Origin: Anaerolineae bacterium
Lineage (GTDB): Bacteria > Chloroflexota > Anaerolineae > B4-G1 > SLSP01
DNA: 39,109 nt
Direction: 5' to 3'
NCBI GenBank assembly: GCA_016931315.1
Contig: JAFGFB010000195.1
Location: 1 to 39,109 of the forward strand
Position numbers and translations under genes: made by a program. The notes below the pieces were generated by a model that made no database searches, was not told the origin of the DNA, and was given only the letters and a program-made list of their open reading frames with translations. Each line of letters starts with the position of its first letter. Within the stretch, counting starts at the first letter, position 1. Positions 17,317-25,672 of this stretch are shown one piece after another.

Positions 17317-17375
17317 CGTTTGCATCTATGAGAGGAAATGTATCTGGCACCACAAAATAGGGTGTATTTCAACAT

Positions 17376-17400
17376 CCCACCACGCCGGTGGCATGGTGGG
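17376..17400. repeat. Hairpin with CCCACCA/TGGTGGG stem
   Basis: CCCACCA, a single mismatch (a G-U pair in minus-strand RNA), GCC, loop, GGC and TGGTGGG form an 11-bp stem. It is part of the hairpin cluster between the two operons. Confidence 0.55.
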
Positions 17401-17520
17401 TTCTACCAGAAACCGCCATCAGCGTATCATTCGGTCTTAACCCAGTACAGCCCAGGTGGTGGTTTCTTAGTAACTTGGGGGAAAAAGCAAAACGGCTATC
17501 ATGCAAACGCCTTTCCTTTG

Positions 17521-17565
17521 ATTGATTTTTGGCGGTGGGGCTTTGCCCCACCGCCAAAAATCAAT
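17521..17565 (+). terminator. Perfect 21-bp-stem hairpin followed by T6
   Basis: The sequence from ATTGATTTTTGGCGGTGGGG onward pairs perfectly with its complement around a TTT loop, and TTTTTT follows on the plus strand. It has terminator form, yet no plus-strand gene lies upstream of it. It may insulate the divergent region from stray transcription or be a dispersed palindrome. Confidence 0.5.
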
Positions 17566-17648
17566 TTTTTCCTGCGTACCTACGGGACGCCTGAGATTTT
17601 CGCCCCCATTTTGAAACGCACCCCCACAAAATATACAGAAAACGGCGG

Positions 17649-17673
17649 CGGCGCGGAGATGCTCTCCACGCCG
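17649..17673 (-). terminator. Probable terminator downstream of tadG
   Basis: In minus-strand RNA, CGGCG-U-GGAGA pairs with UCUCC-G-CGCCG around GCA (11 bp with one G-U pair). GCCGCCG and then TTTTC follow. It lies about 40 bp after the tadG stop, a sensible end for the Tad operon. The U-tract is short and offset. Confidence 0.45.
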
Positions 17674-17713
17674 TCGTCAGTACCACTCTCAAGGCTCAAC
17701 AGATAACACAGCC

Positions 17714-18742
17714 TTATTTGAGCAAGCTCACAGCAATGACATCCCCCGGTTCTGGAGTCCCGCCGCCAGTGCCCGAACAAGCTGCGTAGCAGCCCTCATC
17801 GCAGCTCACAGAGACGATCAAGGCCTTCATCTTGTCCCACTTAGCCTTCTTAATATCCCAAACGAGGTAATTCTTGTCATATTCCACAACCTGGATGCAC
17901 CCAATGTCCACAATGTGATAAGCCTCATTGCCGCCACAATCGCCCAGAGCCGTATCGGCATCACATTCGCCATCGAAAAGCGGCACCCGCACAATTTTGC
18001 CCGCCTGATCCCCGGCTGCCTTAAATGCCGCATCGGAGACACCGGGTTGACTCTTGATGCACGCTGGCAACGGAATCTGCCCCGGATAAGGATTTTCCAG
18101 CCAGCACCGCACGGCGTCCGTTCCACAGTTACGATTGCAGGGAGTGGTATACAGCGTCTCATCGGGCCATGGGAGGTCTAGCCATCCTCGCCCCCCCCCC
18201 ATAATCATGTCGTCCACGCCATCATCATCCGTATCACAATCGTAATCCACGCCGCAAATCTTATCGCTATCAATCACCACAAACTCCACGCCACACTGTG
18301 TCTTCAGCGCATCCCATTTGAGGGCACTGAATGCCACGGGCCAGAAAAGGCAAGCACGATTGGCCACGCCACAAACTGCCGCAGCTTCGGCGCGAACTTC
18401 CACATCATGAAACCCAATCAAACCGGCAAAGTAAGTTTGTACCGCCGTCCCGGCAACCACTTCCGCCGTCTGCCCATCGATGGTAATCTCGGTCAGATCA
18501 AGCTCTGCGCCGTTCTGTGTAGCATATAACGCCGCCTGCTCTTCAGGGTCGGCATCCTGAGCACAGATGGCACGCGCCCCCGCCAAGGCCCCTGCATCGG
18601 CAGCATTCTGCATGTGTCGTCTCTCCGCCATAAGATTTCCCCCATCCACAGCCAATGCCACCAATGCAATCAGTCCCAACAGCGCTAACGCGACAATGAC
18701 GAGTGTTTGCCCCTCTGTTCGCTGGACATGCTTAAGCATCAT
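17714..18742 (-). CDS. tadG: TadG-like pseudopilin/pilus-associated protein, cysteine-rich
   Basis: The 342-residue protein begins with the Tad-type class III prepilin-like N-terminus: EGQTLVIVALALLGLIALVALAVD followed by GGNLMAERRHMQNAADAGALAGA, which is the Putative Flp pilus-assembly TadG signature. The outside domain has about 18 cysteines and a DxDxDG-type loop (DCDTDDDGVDD, about 168-178) that looks like a calcium-binding EF/thrombospondin-type loop. TadG sits in the membrane and helps pilus assembly or acts as a minor pilin. Start ATG 18742. It follows tadE by 31 bp and is the last gene of the Tad run. Confidence 0.85.
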   Translation of the reverse strand: MMLKHVQRTEGQTLVIVALALLGLIALVALAVDGGNLMAERRHMQNAADAGALAGARAICAQDADPEEQAALYATQNGAELDLTEITIDGQTAEVVAGTAVQTYFAGLIGFHDVEVRAEAAAVCGVANRACLFWPVAFSALKWDALKTQCGVEFVVIDSDKICGVDYDCDTDDDGVDDMIMGGGRGWLDLPWPDETLYTTPCNRNCGTDAVRCWLENPYPGQIPLPACIKSQPGVSDAAFKAAGDQAGKIVRVPLFDGECDADTALGDCGGNEAYHIVDIGCIQVVEYDKNYLVWDIKKAKWDKMKALIVSVSCDEGCYAACSGTGGGTPEPGDVIAVSLLK

Positions 18743-18773
18743 CTAATCACTCCTTTCCAATCCAGGACCCATC

Positions 18774-19196
18774 TCACTCGAGTGTCCCAAAAACCACCAT
18801 CTCCGTCGCTTGACGCATCGTGATAGTATCCAGACCCAAGACACCGCCCATGAGAGATGAGAAATCGAAAGTCACTTCGACACGAATAGTATCTCCTGAA
18901 TGCGCAGGATCAGGCACGGTCACCTGAAGATTATCCGCAGTCAATGTCATTCCATTTCCGGCAGCTTCTTGTTGCACGGCTGCCACGATACCCGCGGCAT
19001 GACCCGGGAAATGCGAGCCGTAGCGTGCGCCTTCGCGAGAAGCGTTGGTGATAACGATATAACTGTGAAAAGCCCTTCCCAGATCTACCACAGCAGCGAG
19101 CAATAACAGCAACAACAGCGCTACCAGCGCAAATTCCACCAGGCTGGCGCCGTGTTCATGATCTGATCGGAGCGAAGAACTATGCGAGTATTTCAT
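18774..19196 (-). CDS. tadE: TadE-like minor pseudopilin
   Basis: The protein (140 residues) has the TadE signature GASLVEFALVALLLLLLLAAVVDLGRAF followed by ITNASREGARYG, then a small beta-rich outside domain. TadE proteins are prepilin-like subunits of the Tad pilus. Start ATG 19196 is chosen because GGGAG lies 6 bp upstream; a frame start at 19220 lacks one. It precedes tadG by 31 bp. A second TadE-type gene lies at the other end of this locus. Confidence 0.88.
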   Translation of the reverse strand: MKYSHSSSLRSDHEHGASLVEFALVALLLLLLLAAVVDLGRAFHSYIVITNASREGARYGSHFPGHAAGIVAAVQQEAAGNGMTLTADNLQVTVPDPAHSGDTIRVEVTFDFSSLMGGVLGLDTITMRQATEMVVFGTLE

Positions 19197-19328
19197 AACG
19201 CACTCCCATGACAATAACATCGAACAACGTTAATGACGATAGCAAGTTGGTGTGATGAGGGCCCTGGCAGAAGCAGCGAAGATGACTTAATATCATTATA
19301 CCACAAATGGGCTTGCATTTACAAAAAT

Positions 19329-20378
19329 TCACTCTCGAATCACCTTCTCATCAATGAGGCGCTCGCGCACAAAACGCCCTTCGGTCAACATGTGAAAGTG
19401 TGCGGCATCCATCGCATACTCCATATCCACACTGTTACGGCCCGCGCGATTCTTCTCGACGCTCATCACCACCCAATTCCTCATCGCCTCTGCCTGCATC
19501 AGGTTGTAGACTAAATGCTCACGGCTCACGATGGCATGCTTATTGTTTAACACCAACCCGACATCAGCCTCGTATTGCAGCGCGGAACTGCCGCGTAAGT
19601 CGGTCAACCGCATACGACGCGACTGCAATCCTGGGCGATCGGAAGCCACCAGTGCTATCAGGCGAATACCCAAAGAAATCGCCAATTCCTTCAGTCCCTG
19701 CGCCAGATATGTGGTAGCATCCTCCTCGGATTCCAGAAAAGGCCGGTCAATCGGAATCTTCTGTAGATAGTCCACTACCAGGAGCACGCGTTTCAGCTGC
19801 GGCGTAGCCAGTTCACGCACCCAAGTCTCGATCTGCTGTAAGGTCGAAGTGGAGCCACTGGCTTTCACCAATACCAGACGGTCAGCATAACCCTTCAGTG
19901 CAGCCATAGTTGCAGTATAGTCAGATATCTGAGCCAGTGTTCCCAGCCCATGACTGCCCATTCCTGCCAACTCTGTGATCCGCCGCAAAGTGAGCGCGTT
20001 TTCGCCAGCACCCTGCAACGCGCTTTCCAGGCACAACAGCCGCGAGAGCAAGTGCGTACGGTCATGCTCATAACAAACGTAAATGGCATAGCTCGATGGA
20101 TCACTGGCCGCCACATTGCGCGCAACCTGCAAGCCAAAGATGGTTTTGCCTACCCCAAAAGGGCCGCCAATGACCAACAGTTCACCCGGTCGCAACCCGC
20201 CATTGAGTATTTCGTCAAGAGGGCTAAACCCCGTCGGCAAAGGCAGCAACCGCGATGCGTCGCCATTGACGAGCCGGGCTTCCACATCTGCCATGACCTC
20301 AGTCACGGTCGCCGGACCGGGCGCTTCCTGTTGCCAGGTGCCAGAGACTTCCGATGTCAATAACACTTCAGATGCCAT
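19329..20378 (-). CDS. Standalone DnaB C-terminal/RecA-like ATPase in the Tad locus
   Basis: The 349-residue protein matches the C-terminal RecA-fold domain of DnaB helicases: PTGFSPLDEILNGGLRPGE leads to Walker A GGPFGVGKT (71-79) and Walker B VLLVVDYLQ (198-206). It ends with the DnaB-style LRGSSALQYEAD region. The DnaB N-terminal primase-binding domain is missing. Its place between TadA/CpaF and TadE, 21 bp after tadA, suggests a role in pilus assembly or regulation rather than replication (inference). A chance neighbour is possible. It is followed by a 132-bp gap before tadE. Confidence 0.82.
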   Translation of the reverse strand: MASEVLLTSEVSGTWQQEAPGPATVTEVMADVEARLVNGDASRLLPLPTGFSPLDEILNGGLRPGELLVIGGPFGVGKTIFGLQVARNVAASDPSSYAIYVCYEHDRTHLLSRLLCLESALQGAGENALTLRRITELAGMGSHGLGTLAQISDYTATMAALKGYADRLVLVKASGSTSTLQQIETWVRELATPQLKRVLLVVDYLQKIPIDRPFLESEEDATTYLAQGLKELAISLGIRLIALVASDRPGLQSRRMRLTDLRGSSALQYEADVGLVLNNKHAIVSREHLVYNLMQAEAMRNWVVMSVEKNRAGRNSVDMEYAMDAAHFHMLTEGRFVRERLIDEKVIRE

Positions 20379-20399
20379 GGTTTAGCCCTTAGCGCTCAC

Positions 20400-21755
20400 C
20401 TAGCGCCGCCCAAACTTGCGTTTGCCCAAAGGCCCTGGCGCAAAAGTCGAGGGTGGTATAAATAACCCATAAGATTCGATCTTGTCCATGAAGCGCGGGC
20501 GGACACCACTAGCGGCAAAGTGGCCTTCAACCCTTCCATTCTTCACCCCAGTCTGCACGAAGGAGAAAAGGTCCTGCAACACAATGACATTGCCCTCCAT
20601 GCCCTGAACCTCGGATACCTGAACCACACGTCGTGTTCCATCCATCAAGCGTTCCAAGTGAATGATCATGTCGAAAGCCGAGGCTAGCTGTTCACGCACG
20701 GCATGCAACGGCAAATCCATCCCGGTCATAAGTGCCATGGTCTCTACACGATGCAGCGTATCGCGAGGGCTATTTGAGTGCGCCGTGGTTAGCGAGCCAT
20801 CGTGGCCGGTATTCATCGCCTGCAACATATCCAACGCTTCACCGCCGCGTACCTCGCCCACCACAATGCGGTCGGGGCGCATTCGTAAAGCGTTGATCAC
20901 CAATTGACGAATGGTCACCTCGCCTCGCCCCTCCACATTGGGAGGGCGCGCCTCCAGCCGCACCACATGGCGCTGGTGCAGTTGCAATTCCGCCGAGTCC
21001 TCGATGGTGACAATCCGCTCACGGTCCGGCAGAAAGCTCGACAGAATGTTGAGCAGCGTGGTTTTTCCTGTGGAGGTGCCCCCCGAAATCACAATATTGA
21101 GACGCGCCAACACACAAGCCTGGAAGAACTCGATTATTTCCTCGGTCAGCGCCCCAAGACGCAACAAGTCATCTGTGCTGTAGACAGCCTTAGCGAACTT
21201 ACGAATACTGATTGTGGGACCGTTCAGCGCCAGGGGTGGAATAATGATGTTGACACGTGAGCCGTCAGGTAAACGGGCATCTACCATCGGACTACTTTCA
21301 TCCACACGTCGTCCGAGCGGCGCGACAATGCGATCAATCACGTGCATCACTTCGGAAGCATCGCGAAAATAGATATCCGCTTCCTCCAACATACCACTGC
21401 GTTCGATATAAACCTGTGAAGGTCCGTTGACCATGATCTCGGTGATGGAATCATCCCGCAATAACGGTTCAATGGGTCCAAAACCCAAAACGTCCGCCAC
21501 AATCTGCTCAAAGAGCTCCTCGCGCTCGGTGCGGCTAATTGGCAACCGTTCCTCAGCTAACGCCTCGTTAAAGATGTGTTCCAGGGCACGGCGCACCTCG
21601 ACGACGTTGCTCGTATCCACAACAGGGCTTAAATCCGTCAATAACCGGCGCTGCACACGATCCCGAAACACGGCATAGGGATCGGTGCCGACGGTGGTGC
21701 GAGCCCGGCGGGGACCAGGGCTGAAATTGTTCTGAGAGTCGCTATTGTCGCGCAT
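20400..21755 (-). CDS. tadA: Tad secretion ATPase TadA/CpaF
   Basis: This 451-residue type II/IV secretion ATPase has the CpaF N-terminal domain (LFEQIVADVLGFGPIEPLL, about 80-99), Walker A GGTSTGKT (225-232), the IED Asp box (251-253), Walker B RIVVGE (296-301) and the His box near GHDGSLTTAHSN (317-328). It forms a hexamer on the cytosolic face of the membrane and powers pilus extension, and in some CpaF systems retraction too, through TadB/TadC. Start ATG 21755 has TAGGAG upstream. It is 9 bp after the TPR/beta-propeller gene. Confidence 0.95.
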   Translation of the reverse strand: MRDNSDSQNNFSPGPRRARTTVGTDPYAVFRDRVQRRLLTDLSPVVDTSNVVEVRRALEHIFNEALAEERLPISRTEREELFEQIVADVLGFGPIEPLLRDDSITEIMVNGPSQVYIERSGMLEEADIYFRDASEVMHVIDRIVAPLGRRVDESSPMVDARLPDGSRVNIIIPPLALNGPTISIRKFAKAVYSTDDLLRLGALTEEIIEFFQACVLARLNIVISGGTSTGKTTLLNILSSFLPDRERIVTIEDSAELQLHQRHVVRLEARPPNVEGRGEVTIRQLVINALRMRPDRIVVGEVRGGEALDMLQAMNTGHDGSLTTAHSNSPRDTLHRVETMALMTGMDLPLHAVREQLASAFDMIIHLERLMDGTRRVVQVSEVQGMEGNVIVLQDLFSFVQTGVKNGRVEGHFAASGVRPRFMDKIESYGLFIPPSTFAPGPLGKRKFGRR

Positions 21756-21764
21756 GCCTCGCTC

Positions 21765-23639
21765 CTACTTCACCCAAATGGGATCGTACTCATCCCACTT
21801 GGTGTTGCTAATGTTGATGGGATTGCCCCCATCGGCATTCATCATCCAAAGCTGTTTAATTCCCGTACGATTCGACCAGAACACAATGCGCAAGCTATCG
21901 GGTGACCACGACGGGTGTTTGTCCCATTCCCAGACATTATCAGTCAGCCGGCGTTGCTCAGTGCCGTCAATACGCATCAGGAACACATCATCGCTGCGAT
22001 TGATTTCCTGTCCAACATAGGCGATGCGTGTCCCATCAGGAGAAATCACGGGATCATACGCCAGCCCCTTAATATCCGTGAGTTGCAGAGGCGGCAGATT
22101 ACCGAATTGCGGATCGAGTGGACACACAAGAAAAATCTGCGCTCGCCACTCCTTGAGATCGTCGCGCCAGGCGTCCTGAACGTAGGCATAGGTCACCCCA
22201 TCTGGGCCGTAGTGTTGTTTCTCCACCAGTTGGTCGAACTGCAAACGCAAATCCCAACCAGCGCCTAATGGCTCACGGTTCTTGCCATCAGGATCCATCA
22301 TCCAGATTTCGGGGTAGCCATTAGCCTCAGAGTAGAAAACGATTTTGTTGACTAACGTTTCCAAGCGGGGAATGGGTTTCACCGCCGGACCACCAGAACC
22401 GGCTCGCGGTGTCGCGGTCGGACGCGGTGTGGGCGTGGGAGTGAGTTGTGGCTGCACGTAAGCCAAACGTCCTCGCGCCCAAGCCACATCACTCACAGGC
22501 AATTGCTCTGCCTTGCGGTACATCTCATACGCCAAATGAAGGTCGCCCGCGTCCCGGTACTGATCACCGCTGCGCACATAAGCCTCATAGAGCATATTCA
22601 GAATGATACCACCCAGGTAATCCGGGCGTTGCTCATAGATCTCCTGTAAGCGCTCAACTGCAGCATCCCACTGCCGGTCATAGGTATAGGTTTGCCCTTC
22701 AAGGAATAAACGTGCTAATTTTTGTTCGAGCAAGGCCGAAGAATCTCGAGGTTTGAGCGCAAGGGCCTGTGTAAAAAACTCCAGCGCCTTGGGTACGTCT
22801 TCCAAGACAGGCGGATCCTGCGTCATTAGCAGACGCCCCTTCTTCATATACAGCTCAAATAACCGGTTGGCGACCGTTTCAGTCTCATAACGCACATTGA
22901 CGGTGCGCAGCTGCTCATACAGACCAATTGCCTCATCCGTGCGCCCCAATTTGTAGCTCTGGTCAGCAGCGGACGCCAGCTCTTCCAGGCCCTGTTGGCG
23001 TTGAATGGCCTCAATCCGTACGACCACATCCCGGTAGCGCGGCGACCGGTGATTCACCTCCTCAAACACATCCAACGCCTCCGAAAGTTGCCCGTTCTCT
23101 TGAAGGCTCACCCCATTCTCGTACAGTACTTCCAATTCCCGTCGCGCCTCGATATATGCCAGAGCCTGCTGCGCATCAGTATTATCGGGAGTCTCCGCAA
23201 GCACCTCTTGGAAACGCTCCTCAGCCGCGTCGAAATCCTCTGCCTCCAGGTAGGTGAAAGCCTCATCGAGCAAGGCTTCACGCCGGCGCTCAATCCGCGC
23301 CGCCTCAAGCGAGGGTTGAACTTCCCGCAACAACGCCCGCACTCCCAGAATTCCTGCAACTACGATTCCGGCAACCAACAACAGACGCCCCAACACTGGT
23401 AACCAGTGAGGCAAAATCCATCGCTTTGCCCGCACGCGGGTCGAACGATCTAAGCCAACTTTGAAGCGTGCCTCATCCAGCGCTGCCTGCAGCAGCGGGT
23501 TATCAGGATATGTCTTCTCCAAGAGTTCAAAACAGCGGATCGCCTCATCCCAAGCGCCGGATTGGAAATGTATCATCCCCTCCTGGTAGAGAGGGTCAGA
23601 ACGGATATCAAAATCGGTATAAGTATCAGCTGCCATCAT
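21765..23639 (-). CDS. TPR protein with membrane segment and TolB/PD40-like beta-propeller
   Basis: About 624 residues. A short TPR region (GMIHFQSGAWDEAIRCFELL) leads to a membrane helix (WLPVLGRLLLVAGIVVAGILGV). Many TPR repeats, a TPTPTPRPTATP linker and a C-terminal PD40/TolB-like propeller follow (WMMDPDG, SPDGTRIAYV, SPDSLRIVFWSN, WMMNADGG). The TPR region may replace TadD, and the outer propeller could bind wall or pilus components (inference). I chose the ATG pair at 23639, just after the tadC stop; an in-frame TTG at 23687 would overlap tadC. Confidence 0.82.
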   Translation of the reverse strand: MMAADTYTDFDIRSDPLYQEGMIHFQSGAWDEAIRCFELLEKTYPDNPLLQAALDEARFKVGLDRSTRVRAKRWILPHWLPVLGRLLLVAGIVVAGILGVRALLREVQPSLEAARIERRREALLDEAFTYLEAEDFDAAEERFQEVLAETPDNTDAQQALAYIEARRELEVLYENGVSLQENGQLSEALDVFEEVNHRSPRYRDVVVRIEAIQRQQGLEELASAADQSYKLGRTDEAIGLYEQLRTVNVRYETETVANRLFELYMKKGRLLMTQDPPVLEDVPKALEFFTQALALKPRDSSALLEQKLARLFLEGQTYTYDRQWDAAVERLQEIYEQRPDYLGGIILNMLYEAYVRSGDQYRDAGDLHLAYEMYRKAEQLPVSDVAWARGRLAYVQPQLTPTPTPRPTATPRAGSGGPAVKPIPRLETLVNKIVFYSEANGYPEIWMMDPDGKNREPLGAGWDLRLQFDQLVEKQHYGPDGVTYAYVQDAWRDDLKEWRAQIFLVCPLDPQFGNLPPLQLTDIKGLAYDPVISPDGTRIAYVGQEINRSDDVFLMRIDGTEQRRLTDNVWEWDKHPSWSPDSLRIVFWSNRTGIKQLWMMNADGGNPINISNTKWDEYDPIWVK

Positions 23640-23670
23640 TCCACCCAACCTGGAAATATCAAGCGCGGAT

Positions 23671-24657
23671 TTAGGGGAGCGTACCAATGCCCCCCGATAC
23701 GCCCGAGATTGCCTGCAACAAGGCGGGCAATCCTGGTCCCAATAAGACCACTAATAACGCCGGAAAAATCATGAAGACCAATGGAAATACCATTTTGACA
23801 CCCGCCTGCCGCGCCAATTCCTCGGCACGCTGGCGACGCACCGTACGCAGTTGAGCAGCCTGGCTGTGTAACACACTCGCCACACTCACCCCCAACTGGG
23901 TGGATTGAATGAAGACCGCTACAAAGGTTGCCAATGCCTGAACCCCGGCACGCTCAGCAATACGCTGCATCGCCACATCCCGCGGTGTTCCCAAGCGCAT
24001 CTCCACCACACCCCGCCGGAATTCTCGCGTCAGGGCATTATCCCATTGCTCACTCACTCGCAACAACGCCGATTCAAAACCCAAACCAGCCTCTACGCCG
24101 ATTGTGAGCATATCCAACGCATCGGGAAGAGCACGCTCGATTTCCTGCTGGCGAGAACTCGCCTTACCACGCAGCCAAACATAGGGTCCTATTAATCCTA
24201 TCAAGGCGGCAATCAAACCATTGCGTAACGCGATAGCGAAAGGCACTCGGGTACCCAACAGCAAGCCCACAGCCCCACCCAGAACAACCGCCAGTAGCAG
24301 CTGTAAGCCCAGGAAATCCAGAGCGGTCAACCCGCCCGGATCTCCCGCAACCGTCAGGAGTTGCTGAATCGCAGCAATGTTGCGTTGCGGCCCTAGCGCA
24401 CCGATGAAGTGCAACACTTTACGCAACCCGGGCAGCACAACCCGGCTCAAGATTGAGCGCCGCATTTCCATCTCGTCGACAATATCGGCGCCATCAGTGC
24501 GCTTCAGATAATCCTCCAGCCGCCCATCCACAGCTCGTGCTTTGTTTACCGGCAAAAATGCCAACCAGATGCAAAGCACGGTCAACGCCGCCAGTGTCGC
24601 AAAACCCACAGGAGACCACAACATATCCAGGCTTAACAAAAACGGAATCGGGTTCAT
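23671..24657 (-). CDS. tadC: Tad inner-membrane platform protein TadC
   Basis: The 328-residue protein has a T2SSF (GspF-like) domain with ALPDALDMLTIGVEAGLGFESALLRV in the middle. Membrane helices flank it, and the C-terminus ends with FPALLVVLLGPGLPALLQ. TadC pairs with TadB to form the platform on which TadA acts. Start ATG 24657 lies 3 bp after the tadB stop. The SQLGVSVASVLHSQA segment is typical of the family. Confidence 0.93.
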   Translation of the reverse strand: MNPIPFLLSLDMLWSPVGFATLAALTVLCIWLAFLPVNKARAVDGRLEDYLKRTDGADIVDEMEMRRSILSRVVLPGLRKVLHFIGALGPQRNIAAIQQLLTVAGDPGGLTALDFLGLQLLLAVVLGGAVGLLLGTRVPFAIALRNGLIAALIGLIGPYVWLRGKASSRQQEIERALPDALDMLTIGVEAGLGFESALLRVSEQWDNALTREFRRGVVEMRLGTPRDVAMQRIAERAGVQALATFVAVFIQSTQLGVSVASVLHSQAAQLRTVRRQRAEELARQAGVKMVFPLVFMIFPALLVVLLGPGLPALLQAISGVSGGIGTLP

Positions 24658-24660
24658 GGC

Positions 24661-25602
24661 TCAAACCTCAATATCCACAATGCGACTGATGACGACAAAG
24701 CCCAAAATCTGCATCACTAGCGCCAGGACCGGCACCAACCGAATCCATCCAGGCTCAAAGAGTCGCCCCATATACTCAGGGTTAAGCATGAAGAGAATGA
24801 AAGCCACCACTACAGGCAACATTCCCAACACATAACCCGTGAAGCGCTGCTCAGAAGTCAGCACCTGGATTTCGCGCAACATGCGAATTCGGTCACGGAT
24901 GGTCTCACTGATAATATCCAGGGTCTGCGCCAGGTTGCCCCCCATCTCGTATTGCACACTGATCGCCGTTACCATGAGATCAATGTCATCAATGTCCAGA
25001 CGATCAGCCATATCCCGCAACGCATTCTGCACCGGCAATCCCAGGTTCACCGCCCGCATCACACGCGCCAGTTCGGTAGAAACAGGTGGAGTCAGACGTT
25101 TGACTAACATATCCAGCGTCTGCGTTAGCCCATAACCCGCGCGCAATGCCCCGACCATCAACGTCAGCATATCCGGCAACTGTGTAACCAAAGCCTGTTT
25201 CAACTTCCGGCGACGTATTCGCAAGTAGAGCAAGGGCAGATAGGCAAACACCAGCGCCAGAACTGTTCCTAGCGCGACATTCATGCGCAAGGAACCTAAT
25301 AAAAACCCCACCACGCCCATGCCCAAGATAATCAAGAAATACTCCACGGCTGTAAAAGGCAAATCCGCACGTTGCAGAGCCTCAGCCAGCACCGGCCCCA
25401 AACCACCGCGTAACCAACCACTCTGCATCCGCCTGCGCTGTTTGGGGGCTTGTTGCTGGAGTGCCTCTGACTGCATCCCATAATGTTCCAAACGCCGTTC
25501 CACCGAGTCCCTGGGACGGGTCACAAACCACAACGCTGCAAAGCCGACAGTTATGCACAATGCAACCAGTAATCCAAAGATCAGTGGGCCTTGGTTCTGC
25601 AT
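24661..25602 (-). CDS. tadB: Tad inner-membrane platform protein TadB
   Basis: This T2SSF-domain protein (313 residues from the chosen start) has LPDMLTLMVGALRAGYGLTQTLDML, the YEMGGNLAQTLDIISETIRDR segment of TadB, and membrane helices at both ends. It is a paralogue and partner of TadC. Start: the second ATG of an ATGATG pair (25602), with GGGAGGAG directly upstream; an ATG at 25617 has no ribosome site. It follows cpaE by 70 bp. Confidence 0.92.
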   Translation of the reverse strand: MQNQGPLIFGLLVALCITVGFAALWFVTRPRDSVERRLEHYGMQSEALQQQAPKQRRRMQSGWLRGGLGPVLAEALQRADLPFTAVEYFLIILGMGVVGFLLGSLRMNVALGTVLALVFAYLPLLYLRIRRRKLKQALVTQLPDMLTLMVGALRAGYGLTQTLDMLVKRLTPPVSTELARVMRAVNLGLPVQNALRDMADRLDIDDIDLMVTAISVQYEMGGNLAQTLDIISETIRDRIRMLREIQVLTSEQRFTGYVLGMLPVVVAFILFMLNPEYMGRLFEPGWIRLVPVLALVMQILGFVVISRIVDIEV

Positions 25603-25672
25603 CATCTCCTCCCACATCTACCGTGGTATCGCGCGCCGAGTCGGGCTAAACCTTGGTGAAAGCCCATCGTTT

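Larger units (their letters stand above)
16944..17713. other. Gene-free stretch between kor-hdr-etf operon and Tad locus
   Basis: About 770 bp with no credible gene. It holds the kor promoter (17104-17133), four strong hairpins (17283-17316, 17376-17400, 17521-17565, 17649-17673) and the probable Tad-locus terminator. A 122-codon plus-strand frame (17338-17706) runs through the hairpins and has repeat-derived composition, so I do not call it. Confidence 0.7.

Noticed and set aside
17338-17706. 122-codon plus-strand frame
   Set aside because: Its sequence is made largely of hairpin repeats and has no ribosome site or family-like motif.
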